DNA of 36,555 nt from an uncultured Synergistales bacterium (GCA_905233725.1 CAJOEM010000019.1:1-36555); one strand, 5' to 3'; shown: positions 28,175-36,471, counted from the stretch's first letter. A program made the numbers and translations. The notes: a model not told the origin generated them from the sequence alone.

Positions 28175-28180
28175 TATAAT
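28175..28180 (+). promoter_or_regulatory. -10 box upstream of the aminotransferase gene
   Basis: Consensus TATAAT (followed by ATT) 46 bp before the ATG at 28227. The -35 is poor. The 5' flank has two near-copies of TTTTTCACA-AAGAAT (around 28131 and 28147). The box makes the TTG at 28182 an impossible start. Confidence 0.4.
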
Positions 28181-28226
28181 ATTGCTATTGAAAGATAATG
28201 AGAAAGAGAAAGAAAGTGAATCGAAT

Positions 28227-29048
28227 ATGTATTTATGTTATATCGACGGGGAATTTGTTGCCCCTGAGAACGCGAAATTACCTGTGAGTGACTTGATCAT
28301 TCAGCGAGGCGTTGGACTTTTCGAGGCTATCGCAACACACGGAATGAAATCGTTAATGCTCACGCCGCATGTTGAAAGATTGCTGAACAGTGCCGCAAAA
28401 ACTGGTATCGTTAATCTGCCCAGCGCGGAATTTATCAAGAACGTTATTCGTGAAGGTCTGGCGAAGATTGGGCGTGATGCGCGTGTTCGACCGTTCATAA
28501 CTGGCGGTGACGAATTTGACGCAAAAGCCGGAGCATTTACTAAGCCGAGATTCTTTGTGATATTTGACGAGCTTGGCTATGTTAAACCCGAAGAGTACGA
28601 GAACGGTGCGGTTTTGGATCCTGTGCCATACGGACGCGACGATCCTGCGATTAAGAGCGTTGATTATAGATCTACGTTTTTGATGAGCGAAAAAGCAATG
28701 GAAATATTATATTGCCCGAACGGCGAAATCACGGAAAGCGGCCACGGAAATTTCTTTATGATTAGCGACGGGAAATTAATCACAGCTCCGTTATCACGAG
28801 TTCTGAAGGGTACGACACGAGGCGCGATTCTGGAACTGGCTCGCGAATCTGGGATCGTAATCGAGGAAAGATGCCCGTTATGGACGGAATTGAAGAATGC
28901 TCAGGAAGCTTTTGTCACGGGAAGCATCAAGATGGTAGTTCCGGTTGTGCAAATCGGCAGCGTGAAAATCGGCAATGGCAAGCCCGGTGAAATCACGCGA
29001 AAACTCTCGGACTTGTATAAAAAATACATGGAGCGTTGGCTCGAATAA
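28227..29048 (+). CDS. Class IV aminotransferase (branched-chain or D-amino acid type)
   Basis: PLP-dependent fold-type IV aminotransferase of 273 aa. GDGLFEAI-like VGLFEAIATHG, the PLP lysine region AIKSVDYRSTFLMSEKAM, and the motifs ITESGHGNFFMISDGKLITAPL and VLKGTTRGAILELARESGI follow the usual order. IlvE, D-alanine aminotransferase and 4-amino-4-deoxychorismate lyase share this pattern, so the substrate is open. I start at ATG 28227, after a weak AGAAAGTGA site, because a -10 box lies at 28175-28180. It is followed after 88 bp by phosphate butyryltransferase; a link to branched-chain amino acid fermentation is plausible but inferred. Confidence 0.85.
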   Translation: MYLCYIDGEFVAPENAKLPVSDLIIQRGVGLFEAIATHGMKSLMLTPHVERLLNSAAKTGIVNLPSAEFIKNVIREGLAKIGRDARVRPFITGGDEFDAKAGAFTKPRFFVIFDELGYVKPEEYENGAVLDPVPYGRDDPAIKSVDYRSTFLMSEKAMEILYCPNGEITESGHGNFFMISDGKLITAPLSRVLKGTTRGAILELARESGIVIEERCPLWTELKNAQEAFVTGSIKMVVPVVQIGSVKIGNGKPGEITRKLSDLYKKYMERWLE

Positions 29049-29136
29049 TTCTGGCATTAACTCTCAGAGAAAATCGGAAAATCGAAAATCTCGGGAGATT
29101 GCATAAATAAAAAATTCAGAAGGAGCGTTATTAATT

Positions 29137-30069
29137 ATGGAACAAGTAAGATCTTTATCGCAGTTAATCGAAGAAGCAGCAAAGTTGTGTGCGGACAAAG
29201 GCAAGAAGAGAATCTCTGTCGCGATGGCTGAAGATGCCGGATTGATTTCAGCAATCGAAGAAGCTCGCAAACTGGGTCTCGTTGAAGCTACATTGGTCGG
29301 CAATCCTGACAAAGTCAAAGAGTGTATCGCCGAAGCCGGTGCGTCCGAGTCAAGTTATCATATTATTCCTGAGACAAATGAGGCTCAGTGCGGGATCGTC
29401 GCAGTAACGGAAGTTTCGTCAAAGCGCGCTGACATTTACATGAAGGGACAGCTTCACACGGATAATTTCCTTCGCGGAATGTTGAATAAAGAAGTCGGTC
29501 TTCGTGTCGGCAAGAAAGCAATCTCGCATTGTTATTTCCATTCGATTCCGGGATATGATCGCGTAATTTTCATTGCGGACGGAGCGTTTAACATGTATCC
29601 GGATCTGAAAATGAAGGCTGACATCGTCCAGAATACGGCGAATTTTGCACGTTCACTCGGTGTCGAACTTCCGAAAGTTGCGTGTCTCTCAGCTGTTGAA
29701 CTTGTGAATCCTGACATGCCCTGCACACTTGACGCAGCAGCACTCGTCCAGATGAATCAGCGCGGACAGATTAAGAACTGCATCGTTGACGGACCGTTAG
29801 CACTTGACAACGCAATCAACGAGGAAGCAGCAAAGATTAAGCATATCAAATCACCGGTTGCCGGACATGCTGATATTTTGTTCGTGCCGCAAATCGAAGT
29901 AGGAAACGCTCTTGCGAAATCAATCAGCTTCTTTGCGAAGGGCAGCGAAACCGCCGGATTAATCATCGGAGCAGCAGCACCTGTAGTTTTGACGAGCCGC
30001 GCAGATTCACCCAGAGCGAAGTTATTGTCAATCGCTGGAGCAGTCATGTTAGCGCATCATCAGGGGTAA
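29137..30069 (+). CDS. ptb: Phosphate butyryltransferase
   Basis: Member of the phosphate acetyl/butyryltransferase family: acyl-CoA plus phosphate to acyl phosphate plus CoA. The 310-aa length and the blocks RISVAMAEDAGLI, VACLSAVELVNPDMPCTLDAAALVQMNQRGQI, DGPLALDNAIN and GLIIGAAAPVVLTSRADSPRAKLLSIAGAV are typical of Ptb rather than the longer Pta. ATG at 29137 follows AAGGAG. No butyrate kinase gene is adjacent within the window. With the neighbouring aminotransferase it may take branched-chain acyl-CoA to acyl phosphate for ATP, an inference from context. Confidence 0.9.
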   Translation: MEQVRSLSQLIEEAAKLCADKGKKRISVAMAEDAGLISAIEEARKLGLVEATLVGNPDKVKECIAEAGASESSYHIIPETNEAQCGIVAVTEVSSKRADIYMKGQLHTDNFLRGMLNKEVGLRVGKKAISHCYFHSIPGYDRVIFIADGAFNMYPDLKMKADIVQNTANFARSLGVELPKVACLSAVELVNPDMPCTLDAAALVQMNQRGQIKNCIVDGPLALDNAINEEAAKIKHIKSPVAGHADILFVPQIEVGNALAKSISFFAKGSETAGLIIGAAAPVVLTSRADSPRAKLLSIAGAVMLAHHQG

Positions 30070-30112
30070 TAAATAATATTAATATTATTCAGAGGGAGTT
30101 GTTAAAGTAAGC

Positions 30113-30784
30113 ATGAAATTTTCAGGAAAGATTTTAGCAGTGGCGTGTTTGGCAGCGTTAATTGCAACGCCTACATTTGCCGCACCGAAACGTAAACCAG
30201 TTCCAGAGCAGAGAGTTCAGCAGAAAGCCCCGCCGAAAGTTCAGCCAAAACCGGAACAGAAACACGAACAAGCTCCGAAACCGCGTAATGATCAACAGCA
30301 GCATAGGAAACATTCTCCGAGACCAGCACCATCTCGCAAGCATCCAGCTCCGGCACCGAAGCCAGCTCCAAAGCCGGCTCCAAGACCTGTACCAGTTCCA
30401 CCGAAACCAGCTCCGAAACCAGCTCCAGCTCCAAGAACACCAGGACGCAGAATCGAGATTGACCCAAGAGCTGACCAGAGACTGTCGGGTTGGCTGTCGA
30501 GAAATGATGTTGTGTCAGTCGTTATGAAAAATCGCGGTGGCGCAAATATCCGAACGCTGAACGCACGAAAAGTCAAGCGCGGCGATTACTACAGAATGCG
30601 CAACGTCCCAGCAGGAACACAATTCACAGTTCCAAACGGTTGGAGAATAGTTTGTGTATCAGGCTTCGTCGAAGGATTAGGCTCAAGCGGTCATCACACG
30701 AACGATGGCTACGTTGTGTACAGCGGCGGTCAGAGAGTTTTGCTCAAGAATGGCGCGAGTGATTTGCGAATTTACACGCGTTAG
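30113..30784 (+). CDS. Secreted Pro/Lys/Ala-rich protein with small C-terminal domain
   Basis: A signal peptide (MKFSGKILAVACLAALIATPTFA) is followed by a Pro/Lys/Gln linker (about 24-115) with repeats of KPAPKPAP type. A conserved-looking C-terminal domain of about 100 residues (LSGWLSRNDVVSVVMKNRGGANIRTLNARKVKRGDYY...) then follows. The linker is like those that cross peptidoglycan. The globular part is not one I can name. AGGGAG lies 14 nt before the ATG, a long spacing. An 18-bp perfect palindrome of A/T bases (30072-30089) sits just upstream. The ankyrin gene follows after 90 bp. Confidence 0.6.
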   Translation: MKFSGKILAVACLAALIATPTFAAPKRKPVPEQRVQQKAPPKVQPKPEQKHEQAPKPRNDQQQHRKHSPRPAPSRKHPAPAPKPAPKPAPRPVPVPPKPAPKPAPAPRTPGRRIEIDPRADQRLSGWLSRNDVVSVVMKNRGGANIRTLNARKVKRGDYYRMRNVPAGTQFTVPNGWRIVCVSGFVEGLGSSGHHTNDGYVVYSGGQRVLLKNGASDLRIYTR

Positions 30785-30821
30785 TTAGTGAGTTAATCAA
30801 GAATAAGAATCAGATTTTGCT

Positions 30822-30853
30822 ATCGGCTACGTGAGAATTCTTGCGTGGCCGAT
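30822..30853 (+). other. Stable hairpin between the Pro-rich and ankyrin genes
   Basis: ATCGGCTACG (30822-30831) pairs with CGTGGCCGAT (30844-30853), 10 bp with one G-U pair and a 12-nt loop. It lacks a T run but lies 38 bp after the Pro-rich stop and 7 bp before the ribosome site of the ankyrin gene. It could end the first transcript or modulate translation of the second. Confidence 0.45.
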
Positions 30854-30874
30854 TATATTAGGGAGGTTTTACGT

Positions 30875-31834
30875 ATGAAAAAATTTTTTTACAGTTTTTG
30901 TTTGTTAATTTTCGCTTCGACTGCTGCTTTTGCTGGGTTAGCCGGACAATCGGACGATAATCTGATAAACGCGGCTCTGAAAGGCGATAAAAAACGGGTT
31001 CAGGCTATTATGAAACTCGGAACAAAATTCGATGGTGTTTTGGTACACGCGTTGAGAGACAAAAAAGTAGACAATGCAACTTTGAAAATTTTACTCGAGG
31101 CTGGCGTAGATGTTAACGGAAGAGACACATGGCTTGTAACAGGCGATACGGCTTTGATGTATTGTAAAACTCTGGAAACTGCGAAATTGTTAGTAAATGC
31201 CGGAGCAAACGTGAATATCAAAAATAAAGACGGTGTAACGCCTTTGATGAGACTTGATAACGCAGCAGTCATAGAATTTTTGATTCAGTCTGGAGCAAAC
31301 GTAAACGCATTTGACAATAATTACTGGACGCCTTTAATCTGGCAGGTTGAAAAAAGTAATACAGAAGCAGTAAAAATTTTGCTCAAATATGGCGCAGATA
31401 TATTACAACAGAATAAATGGGGAAGAACAGCGTATGATTATACACATTCCGACACTATTGAAAATCTTTTGATCGATGCATTATCAGCTTCTGATAACGA
31501 AGAAGATGAAGAGGACGATGTAGACTACGCGGAATTAGAACTCATAAAACAGTTCGTTGAACGTGAAAAAATTCCTGAATCTGTCTCTTCAGCAGGCGAT
31601 ATTTTTGTTATAACAAGTTACGCAGCTCAATTCAAAGCAGTGGACGGAAATGACGCGATACTTTTTTCTGAGCCTAACACAAATTCAAAACAGATTATGA
31701 ATTTAAGTAACGGTGATAAATTAACTGCTGAAGCCGAATGGGTAAAAGCTAACGATGATTGGTATTACGTTCATTTTGGAAACGTAAAAGGCTGGATTCA
31801 AGCGAAATTTATACTGGAACGAGACCCCGACTAA
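30875..31834 (+). CDS. Secreted ankyrin-repeat protein with C-terminal SH3-like domain
   Basis: A signal peptide (FYSFCLLIFASTAAFA) leads a 319-aa chain. Four or five ankyrin repeats (about 20-195) show the TPLM/TPLI and LLVNAGANVNIKNKDG-type motifs. An acidic linker (EEDEEDD) follows, then an SH3-like domain of about 70 residues with WVKANDDWYYVHFGNVKGWI, the WYxV..-GWI pattern of bacterial SH3 (SH3b) modules that often bind the cell wall. I start at ATG 30875 after GGGAGG; the frame reaches back to 30845 inside the hairpin. Codon use is richer in AAA and GTA than in neighbours, which may hint at acquisition. Function unknown; likely a periplasmic binding protein. Confidence 0.8.
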   Translation: MKKFFYSFCLLIFASTAAFAGLAGQSDDNLINAALKGDKKRVQAIMKLGTKFDGVLVHALRDKKVDNATLKILLEAGVDVNGRDTWLVTGDTALMYCKTLETAKLLVNAGANVNIKNKDGVTPLMRLDNAAVIEFLIQSGANVNAFDNNYWTPLIWQVEKSNTEAVKILLKYGADILQQNKWGRTAYDYTHSDTIENLLIDALSASDNEEDEEDDVDYAELELIKQFVEREKIPESVSSAGDIFVITSYAAQFKAVDGNDAILFSEPNTNSKQIMNLSNGDKLTAEAEWVKANDDWYYVHFGNVKGWIQAKFILERDPD

Positions 31835-31837
31835 TTT

Positions 31838-31872
31838 GAAAATTAAAGCCCCACTCACTTAAGAGCGAGGCT
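31838..31872 (-). terminator. Terminator of the alcohol dehydrogenase operon
   Basis: On the minus strand AGCCTCGCTC pairs with GAGTGGGGCT (31872-31863 with 31856-31847), a 10-bp stem including two G-U pairs, with TTTAATTTT following. On the plus strand those two pairs become mismatches and no T run follows, so it works better for the minus-strand gene. It sits 9 bp after the ancestral alcohol dehydrogenase stop (31881). Confidence 0.6.
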
Positions 31873-31880
31873 CACTTGAA

Positions 31881-31937
31881 TTACATGCTGGCTTTCAGAA
31901 TTTCTATGACTTCTTCACGAGTTAATTTCTTGTAGCC
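31881..31937 (-). pseudogene. Orphaned last 18 codons of the alcohol dehydrogenase
   Basis: Read in another frame, 31937 to 31881 encodes GYKKLTREEVIEILKASM and a stop, which is the normal C-terminus of butanol dehydrogenase-type enzymes. The current gene leaves this frame after ELGVT and stops at 31915. The lost part between ELGVT and GYKKL is typically about 20 residues in relatives. Confidence 0.75.
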
Positions 31938-33000
31938 CAGTTACGCCGAGTTCTTTCAGGCTCAACACCGCACCGATCTCGCGAATCCAGTTTTCGAGAG
32001 CGTCAATTCCTGCGAGAGCGAGTTGTTCGTCAGATTTTCCGTCGGGATTTACGCCCCAGACATTCACGGCAAACCTTGCGAATTTTTTCACGCCGAATTT
32101 CATGATGGTCTTGTAATACGCAATCGAAACTGCTGAGAGCGTCATTCCGTGTGTAGCATTCGTGTAAGCTCCGACAGCCTGACCGATCATGTGAACTTCC
32201 CAATCAGTGCTTTTGCCCTTTGCAATTAAAGTATTTAAAGCCCAAGTTGCAGTCCACATGATATTGCTGCGAGCTTCGTAGTCCGTCGGATTTTTCACAG
32301 CTATTTTCGAACTTGCGATTAACGATTTCATCAAGCCTTCTGCCAAGTAATCGCTTGTGTTGTCGTCCGTTCCCGAGAAATATTGTTCCATTATGTGCGA
32401 CATAATATCAAAAAAGCCCGCGACCATTTGATATTTCGGAACTGTAAACGTGTACTCCGGATTAAGAATCGAAAACTTCGGGAAAACGTTATCGCCGAAT
32501 ACGTGGCCGATTTTTAATTTCTGCGCATGATTCGTGATTACGCTGCCGCCATTCATTTCGCTGCCGGTGCCGACCATCGTCAGAACACACGCAACCGGAA
32601 TAATCTTGTTATCTACGTCTTCCATTCGCAGGAAATATTTGTCCCAGGGATCTTCGCTGCAATAAGTCGAAACCGAAACAGCCTTCGAATAATCACAGAC
32701 CGAACCGCCGCCAACAGCCAAGATTAAGTCAACGTAATTTTCTTTTGCGAGTTTGCAGCCTTCGTATAATTTCTCGACCGTTGGATTTGACATTACGCCC
32801 GGAAGTTCGATTATGTTTTTATCGCATGACTTGAGAATTTTCACGATCTCGTCGTATAAGCCGCTTTTCTTGATCGAGCCGCCACCGTACGTTAGCAGAA
32901 TATTTCTCCCGTAATTCTTGAGTTCAACAGCCAGATTTTCCAACGCATCTTTGCCAAAATACAAGCGCGTCGGATTTGAATAGCTGAAATTTCCTAACAT
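31915..33000 (-). CDS. Iron-containing alcohol dehydrogenase, C-terminally truncated
   Basis: NAD(P)H-dependent alcohol/aldehyde reductase of the butanol dehydrogenase (BDH/YqhD) type. The cofactor loop LILAVGGGSVCDYSKAV and all four metal ligands are present: D198 and H202 in FFDIMSHIMEQ, H270 in VHMIGQ, H284 in NATHGM. The 361 residues fall short of the usual 385-390. After ELGVT the frame changes to GLQEINS and stops, while the normal end is in another frame downstream (31937-31881). An internal deletion has removed about 20 codons and shifted the frame. The metal site is intact, so activity is possible, but the C-terminal domain is damaged. AAGGGAG precedes the ATG at 33000. It is the last gene after the hydrolase and reductase, 36 bp away. 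Confidence 0.88.
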   Translation of the reverse strand: MLGNFSYSNPTRLYFGKDALENLAVELKNYGRNILLTYGGGSIKKSGLYDEIVKILKSCDKNIIELPGVMSNPTVEKLYEGCKLAKENYVDLILAVGGGSVCDYSKAVSVSTYCSEDPWDKYFLRMEDVDNKIIPVACVLTMVGTGSEMNGGSVITNHAQKLKIGHVFGDNVFPKFSILNPEYTFTVPKYQMVAGFFDIMSHIMEQYFSGTDDNTSDYLAEGLMKSLIASSKIAVKNPTDYEARSNIMWTATWALNTLIAKGKSTDWEVHMIGQAVGAYTNATHGMTLSAVSIAYYKTIMKFGVKKFARFAVNVWGVNPDGKSDEQLALAGIDALENWIREIGAVLSLKELGVTGLQEINS

Positions 33001-33036
33001 GTTTAGATTTCTCCCTTCTGATTTTGCGTGAATATA

Positions 33037-33912
33037 TTACCAGTTTTCAAAGCGTTTGTCTTGATGAATATTCCGGATTTTTTGCAAGTCCTGCTCTGTG
33101 AGTTCGAAGTCAAAGATTGCGAAATTTTCCAGAATATGCGCGTGATTTCTTGAACCTGGAATCGCGATGTAGCCTGACTGTAAATTCCAACGCAGAATTA
33201 TCTGTGCAGGAGTCTTCGCGTGAGATTTTGCGATTTCTTGAATAACCCTGTTTGCGAAAATTTTCTGAGTGTTGCCGCGACCGCCGAACGGATACCAGCT
33301 CTCGATGTAAATCCCGAATTTCCTGACATAATTTTGCAATTCGAAATTCTGGTATAACACGTGATTCTCGTTCTGAATTATTGCCGGCATAATCGAGGCG
33401 TTGCGTGTAATCCTGTCGAAATCGTCTCTCGTGTAGTAATTCGAGATACCAAGTGAGCGAACTTTCCCGGATTTTACGGCGCGTTCGATTGCGTGATAAG
33501 CTTGCTCATCGTTATAGCCAGGTTGATGAATCAGCATCAGGTCCACGTAATCCAGATCCAAATCCCGCAGCGAGTTCTCAATCTCAGAATCAGAATCGCC
33601 GCCCGGAAGAATTTTGCTCGTTATGAAAAGCTCCTCGCGTTTGACAAGTCCCTCAGAAATTGCGCGCTTTACGCCTCTGCCTACGCCTCTTTCGTTGCGA
33701 TAATATCTCGCCGTGTCGATTAGTCTATAACCTGATTTTATCGCGAAATACACACAATCTTCAGCCTCGGAATTATTCAGCGTCCAAGTTCCCAAACCCA
33801 GCACGGGCATTTTGTAGCCGCTGTTGAGAGTAACGTGTTCTGCCGCAAAAATTCTTGATGGCAACATGAACATGAGCATGATTAGCAATATTGCTGCAAA
33901 AATACTACGCAT
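33037..33912 (-). CDS. Exported aldo/keto reductase
   Basis: Aldo/keto reductase of the family with intact catalytic tetrad: D and Y in LIDTARYYRNE, K in FITSKIL and H in LIHQPGYND. The C-terminal NADPH-binding part (IPGSRNHAHILEN) is also present. Unusually, the 23-residue hydrophobic N-terminus MRSIFAAILLIMLMFMLPSRIFA-AEH is a clear Sec signal or anchor, without twin Arg, whereas most relatives are cytoplasmic. The ATG at 33912 has only a weak ribosome site and lies 12 bp after the hydrolase stop, suggesting coupling. Similar enzymes reduce methylglyoxal or ketones; substrate and cofactor supply outside the cytoplasm are unclear. Confidence 0.85.
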   Translation of the reverse strand: MRSIFAAILLIMLMFMLPSRIFAAEHVTLNSGYKMPVLGLGTWTLNNSEAEDCVYFAIKSGYRLIDTARYYRNERGVGRGVKRAISEGLVKREELFITSKILPGGDSDSEIENSLRDLDLDYVDLMLIHQPGYNDEQAYHAIERAVKSGKVRSLGISNYYTRDDFDRITRNASIMPAIIQNENHVLYQNFELQNYVRKFGIYIESWYPFGGRGNTQKIFANRVIQEIAKSHAKTPAQIILRWNLQSGYIAIPGSRNHAHILENFAIFDFELTEQDLQKIRNIHQDKRFENW

Positions 33913-33924
33913 CTCTACAAATTC

Positions 33925-34935
33925 TTACAAATTCTCGTGCAGGAAATTCAGGATTTTGTCGAACGGGATTTTTTCGAGATTATCGTACAAGTCAACGTGT
34001 GTAGCCTCGGGAACGACGAATAATTCTTTGGGTTCAGTCGCAAATTTGTAAACGTCCTCGCTGAAATATCTCGAATGCGCGTTTTCTCCGATTATGAGCA
34101 AAATATGCCTCGGCGTAATCTCACTCACAAGATCAAGTAACTGAAAATTCATCCATGATGGCAAACTCGTAAATGTGAATTGCGCGATTGAATTGTGATG
34201 ATAACCCCGTGGTCTCGAGTAAAATTCCCCAAATTCCGAACCGATTGCGTCATGTTCGAAATCTATTTCCAGATTTGCGCCGCGTGTCGTCATTGCAGGA
34301 TTATTTCCCTCAGCTTCTGCCCAACGTTGAATTGCTGCCTGTTCGCGGATTTTGTCACGTTCTTCTTTTGAGTCCGCGTTATCGAGCCAGCCTTTGCGAA
34401 TCACTCGTGAAATATCATACATGGAAATTGTAATTACGGCTTTGATTCGCACGTCCATAGCTGCTGCGGAAAGTGCAAATCCTCCAGAACCGCAAATGCC
34501 TATTGCCCCGATTTTCTCACGCTCAACGAAATCACGAGTTCCCAAAAAATCTACAGCCGCGCTGAAATCCTCGGCGAATAATTCCGGCGAAGAAATGTGT
34601 CTTGGCTGACCTGAGCTGTAGCCGTTATATGACGCATCGAACGTAAGAGCTACGAAGCCGTTTTCCGCTAAAACCTGCGCGTAAATTCCTGGACTTTGTT
34701 CTTTCACGCCACCGTACGGAGCACCGATTACGACAGCTGAGTGTTTTTGCGACAAATCCAAATCTTTCGCAACGTACAAATCACCAGCGAGTGTGATCCC
34801 AAAACGTGTCTTGAATTTCACGGGTGTGCGCGTTACATTCTCGCTCAGCCTGAAAATATAATTATCCAGAACCTGAGCAAACGCAACATTCGCGAAAATT
34901 AATACCAATGATATAACCAGAAAAATTTTTCTCAT
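33925..34935 (-). CDS. Exported alpha/beta hydrolase (dienelactone hydrolase-like)
   Basis: A signal peptide (MRKIFLVISLVLIFANVAFA) precedes an alpha/beta-hydrolase fold of about 310 residues. The oxyanion region is VVIGAPYGGVKEQSPGIYAQVLAENGF and the nucleophile elbow is IGICGSGGFALSAAA. The elbow can be read as Ser (CGSGG) or, as in dienelactone hydrolases, Cys (GICGS). The catalytic His is likely in PEATHVDLYDN. I start at ATG 34935 after AAGGGAG; the longer frame from 35040 overlaps argH. First gene of an operon with the exported reductase and the alcohol dehydrogenase. Function is probably esterase or lactone hydrolysis, inferred. Confidence 0.82.
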   Translation of the reverse strand: MRKIFLVISLVLIFANVAFAQVLDNYIFRLSENVTRTPVKFKTRFGITLAGDLYVAKDLDLSQKHSAVVIGAPYGGVKEQSPGIYAQVLAENGFVALTFDASYNGYSSGQPRHISSPELFAEDFSAAVDFLGTRDFVEREKIGAIGICGSGGFALSAAAMDVRIKAVITISMYDISRVIRKGWLDNADSKEERDKIREQAAIQRWAEAEGNNPAMTTRGANLEIDFEHDAIGSEFGEFYSRPRGYHHNSIAQFTFTSLPSWMNFQLLDLVSEITPRHILLIIGENAHSRYFSEDVYKFATEPKELFVVPEATHVDLYDNLEKIPFDKILNFLHENL

Positions 34936-34957
34936 ATGAGCAACTCCCTTCGCAATC

Positions 34958-34965
34958 ATTATAAT
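34958..34965. promoter_or_regulatory. Shared -10 sequences between the hydrolase operon and argH
   Basis: ATTATAAT reads as TATAAT on both strands (minus 34963-34958, plus 34960-34965), about 25 bp before the hydrolase start and 50 bp before argH. The -35 boxes are weak on both sides. The two transcripts probably diverge here. Confidence 0.4.
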
Positions 34966-35011
34966 ATACACGTAACAAAACACGAAAATCAGAATGGAGT
35001 AGAAAATTAAA

Positions 35012-36415
35012 ATGTGGCACGGAAGATTCAAAGAAGGCACGGCAAAATCAGTTCAGGATTTCACACAATCATTGGACGTTGATTGGCGAATGGCAGAATG
35101 TGATATACGCGGCAGCATCGCACACGTCAGAATGTTAGGTAAAACCGGAATTTTGAAAGCTGACGAATCCGAGAAAATCGAACTGGGATTGCGAAAAGTT
35201 TTGGACGAGATTAAATCCGGAGAATTTACGCCGTCAGAATCGCTCGAAGATGTTCACATGAATGTCGAAGCACGCTTGACAGAAATCGAACCGTTGGGAG
35301 CGAAATTACACACAGCACGCAGCCGTAACGATCAGGTTGCTACGACCACAAGATTATATTTGCGCGCGAGAATTTTGCAGCTCGAAGAAGAAATGCACAC
35401 GCTACTCTCAGTTATGATTGCGAACGCTGAACGTCACAGACTCGTGATAATTCCGGGTTATACACACATGCAACAAGCTCAGCCGATTTCGTTCGGGCAT
35501 TACTGGTTGGCTTGGGCAGAAGCGTTTTTCAGGGATTGCGAGAAACTGGAGTTTGCGTTTGATTCTCTGAACGAGTGTCCGTTGGGTTCGGGAGCTTTAG
35601 CAGGCACGACTTTGCCGATTGACCGCGAGTTTACGTCTGAATTGCTTGGCTTCAGGAATCCTACACGCAACAGTCTGGACAGTGTAGCGCAACGTGATTA
35701 CATGCTGGACTTTCACTTTTTCGCAGCGAGTTTTGCGTTACATATTTCGAGACTATGCACGGATTTGATAAACTGGAACACTCAGGAATTTGCCTGGATA
35801 ATTTTGCCTGACGCATTTTGCACGGGTTCGAGCATGATGCCGCAGAAAAAGAATCCGGACGTTCTGGAACTGGCTCGCGGAAAAACAGGTGAAGTAATTG
35901 CGAACATGCTGGACTTGATTATGAATCTGAAGGGATTGCCAATGACATATAACCGAGATTTGCAGGAGGACAAGCGCGGTCTCTGGTTATCGCTTGATAC
36001 TGTCGAGAGCGTTGTGAAAATCATGAGCGTGTTGCTGTCAAAAATAGAAATCGATGAGGAAATTGCGCTGCGTGGGCTTGAGAAGGGCTATTCACTCGCG
36101 ACGGACATTGCTGAGTATCTGGTCATGAAGGGCGTGCCGTTTCGTGAGGCGCATTCAAGAGTTGGCAAGTTAGTATCCTGGTGTATAGATAAGCATCTGG
36201 AATTTTCGGATTTGAGCGTCGAACAGTGGCGAGAACATATTCCTGAATTTGACGAGAACTTGCTTGAGATTCTTTCACCTGAGGCAGCAGTCGCACGCCG
36301 TGATATTTACGGTGGCACAGGATTTTCGCAGGTTGAGCGTCAGGTTCGCGAGAATTTGATTCGCCTGAACAATCTCAGAGCATCACATCATGAACGACTC
36401 CGAAAAACTGAGTAG
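35012..36415 (+). CDS. argH: Argininosuccinate lyase
   Basis: Last step of arginine synthesis: argininosuccinate to arginine plus fumarate, in the cytoplasm as a tetramer. MWHGRFKEGTAKSVQDFTQSLDVD at the N-terminus, the LHTARSRNDQV block, the HMQQAQPISFGHYW region and the fumarase/lyase signature GSSMMPQKKNPD (with the catalytic Ser) are intact. The 467 residues match the usual size. GGAG lies 12 nt before ATG at 35012. It stands alone; argG is not in the window. The tRNA-Ala promoter begins 5 bp after its stop. Confidence 0.97.
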   Translation: MWHGRFKEGTAKSVQDFTQSLDVDWRMAECDIRGSIAHVRMLGKTGILKADESEKIELGLRKVLDEIKSGEFTPSESLEDVHMNVEARLTEIEPLGAKLHTARSRNDQVATTTRLYLRARILQLEEEMHTLLSVMIANAERHRLVIIPGYTHMQQAQPISFGHYWLAWAEAFFRDCEKLEFAFDSLNECPLGSGALAGTTLPIDREFTSELLGFRNPTRNSLDSVAQRDYMLDFHFFAASFALHISRLCTDLINWNTQEFAWIILPDAFCTGSSMMPQKKNPDVLELARGKTGEVIANMLDLIMNLKGLPMTYNRDLQEDKRGLWLSLDTVESVVKIMSVLLSKIEIDEEIALRGLEKGYSLATDIAEYLVMKGVPFREAHSRVGKLVSWCIDKHLEFSDLSVEQWREHIPEFDENLLEILSPEAAVARRDIYGGTGFSQVERQVRENLIRLNNLRASHHERLRKTE

Positions 36416-36420
36416 CAACA

Positions 36421-36449
36421 TTGACAAAACATCGCATCTCGAATAAAAT
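36421..36449 (+). promoter_or_regulatory. tRNA-Ala promoter
   Basis: TTGACA (36421-36426) and TAAAAT (36444-36449) are separated by 17 bp, a near-consensus sigma-70 promoter 22 bp before the tRNA. It is the strongest promoter match in the window. Confidence 0.85.
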
Positions 36450-36471
36450 ATCCTGCGGTGAATAATTAATC

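Noticed and set aside
28182-28226. TTG start for the aminotransferase
   Set aside because: It directly follows the TATAAT box, so it would lie at or before the transcription start.
30072-30089. 18-bp A/T palindrome as a regulator site
   Set aside because: A/T-only palindromes of this kind recur around promoter boxes in this window and arise easily in such composition; it has no loop to act as a terminator.
30158-30576. Overlapping open frames opposite and within the Pro-rich gene
   Set aside because: They arise from the repetitive Pro/Lys/Ala codons; none has a ribosome site or family features.
34936-35040. N-terminal extension of the alpha/beta hydrolase
   Set aside because: It overlaps argH and its promoter; the ATG at 34935 gives a signal peptide and ribosome site.
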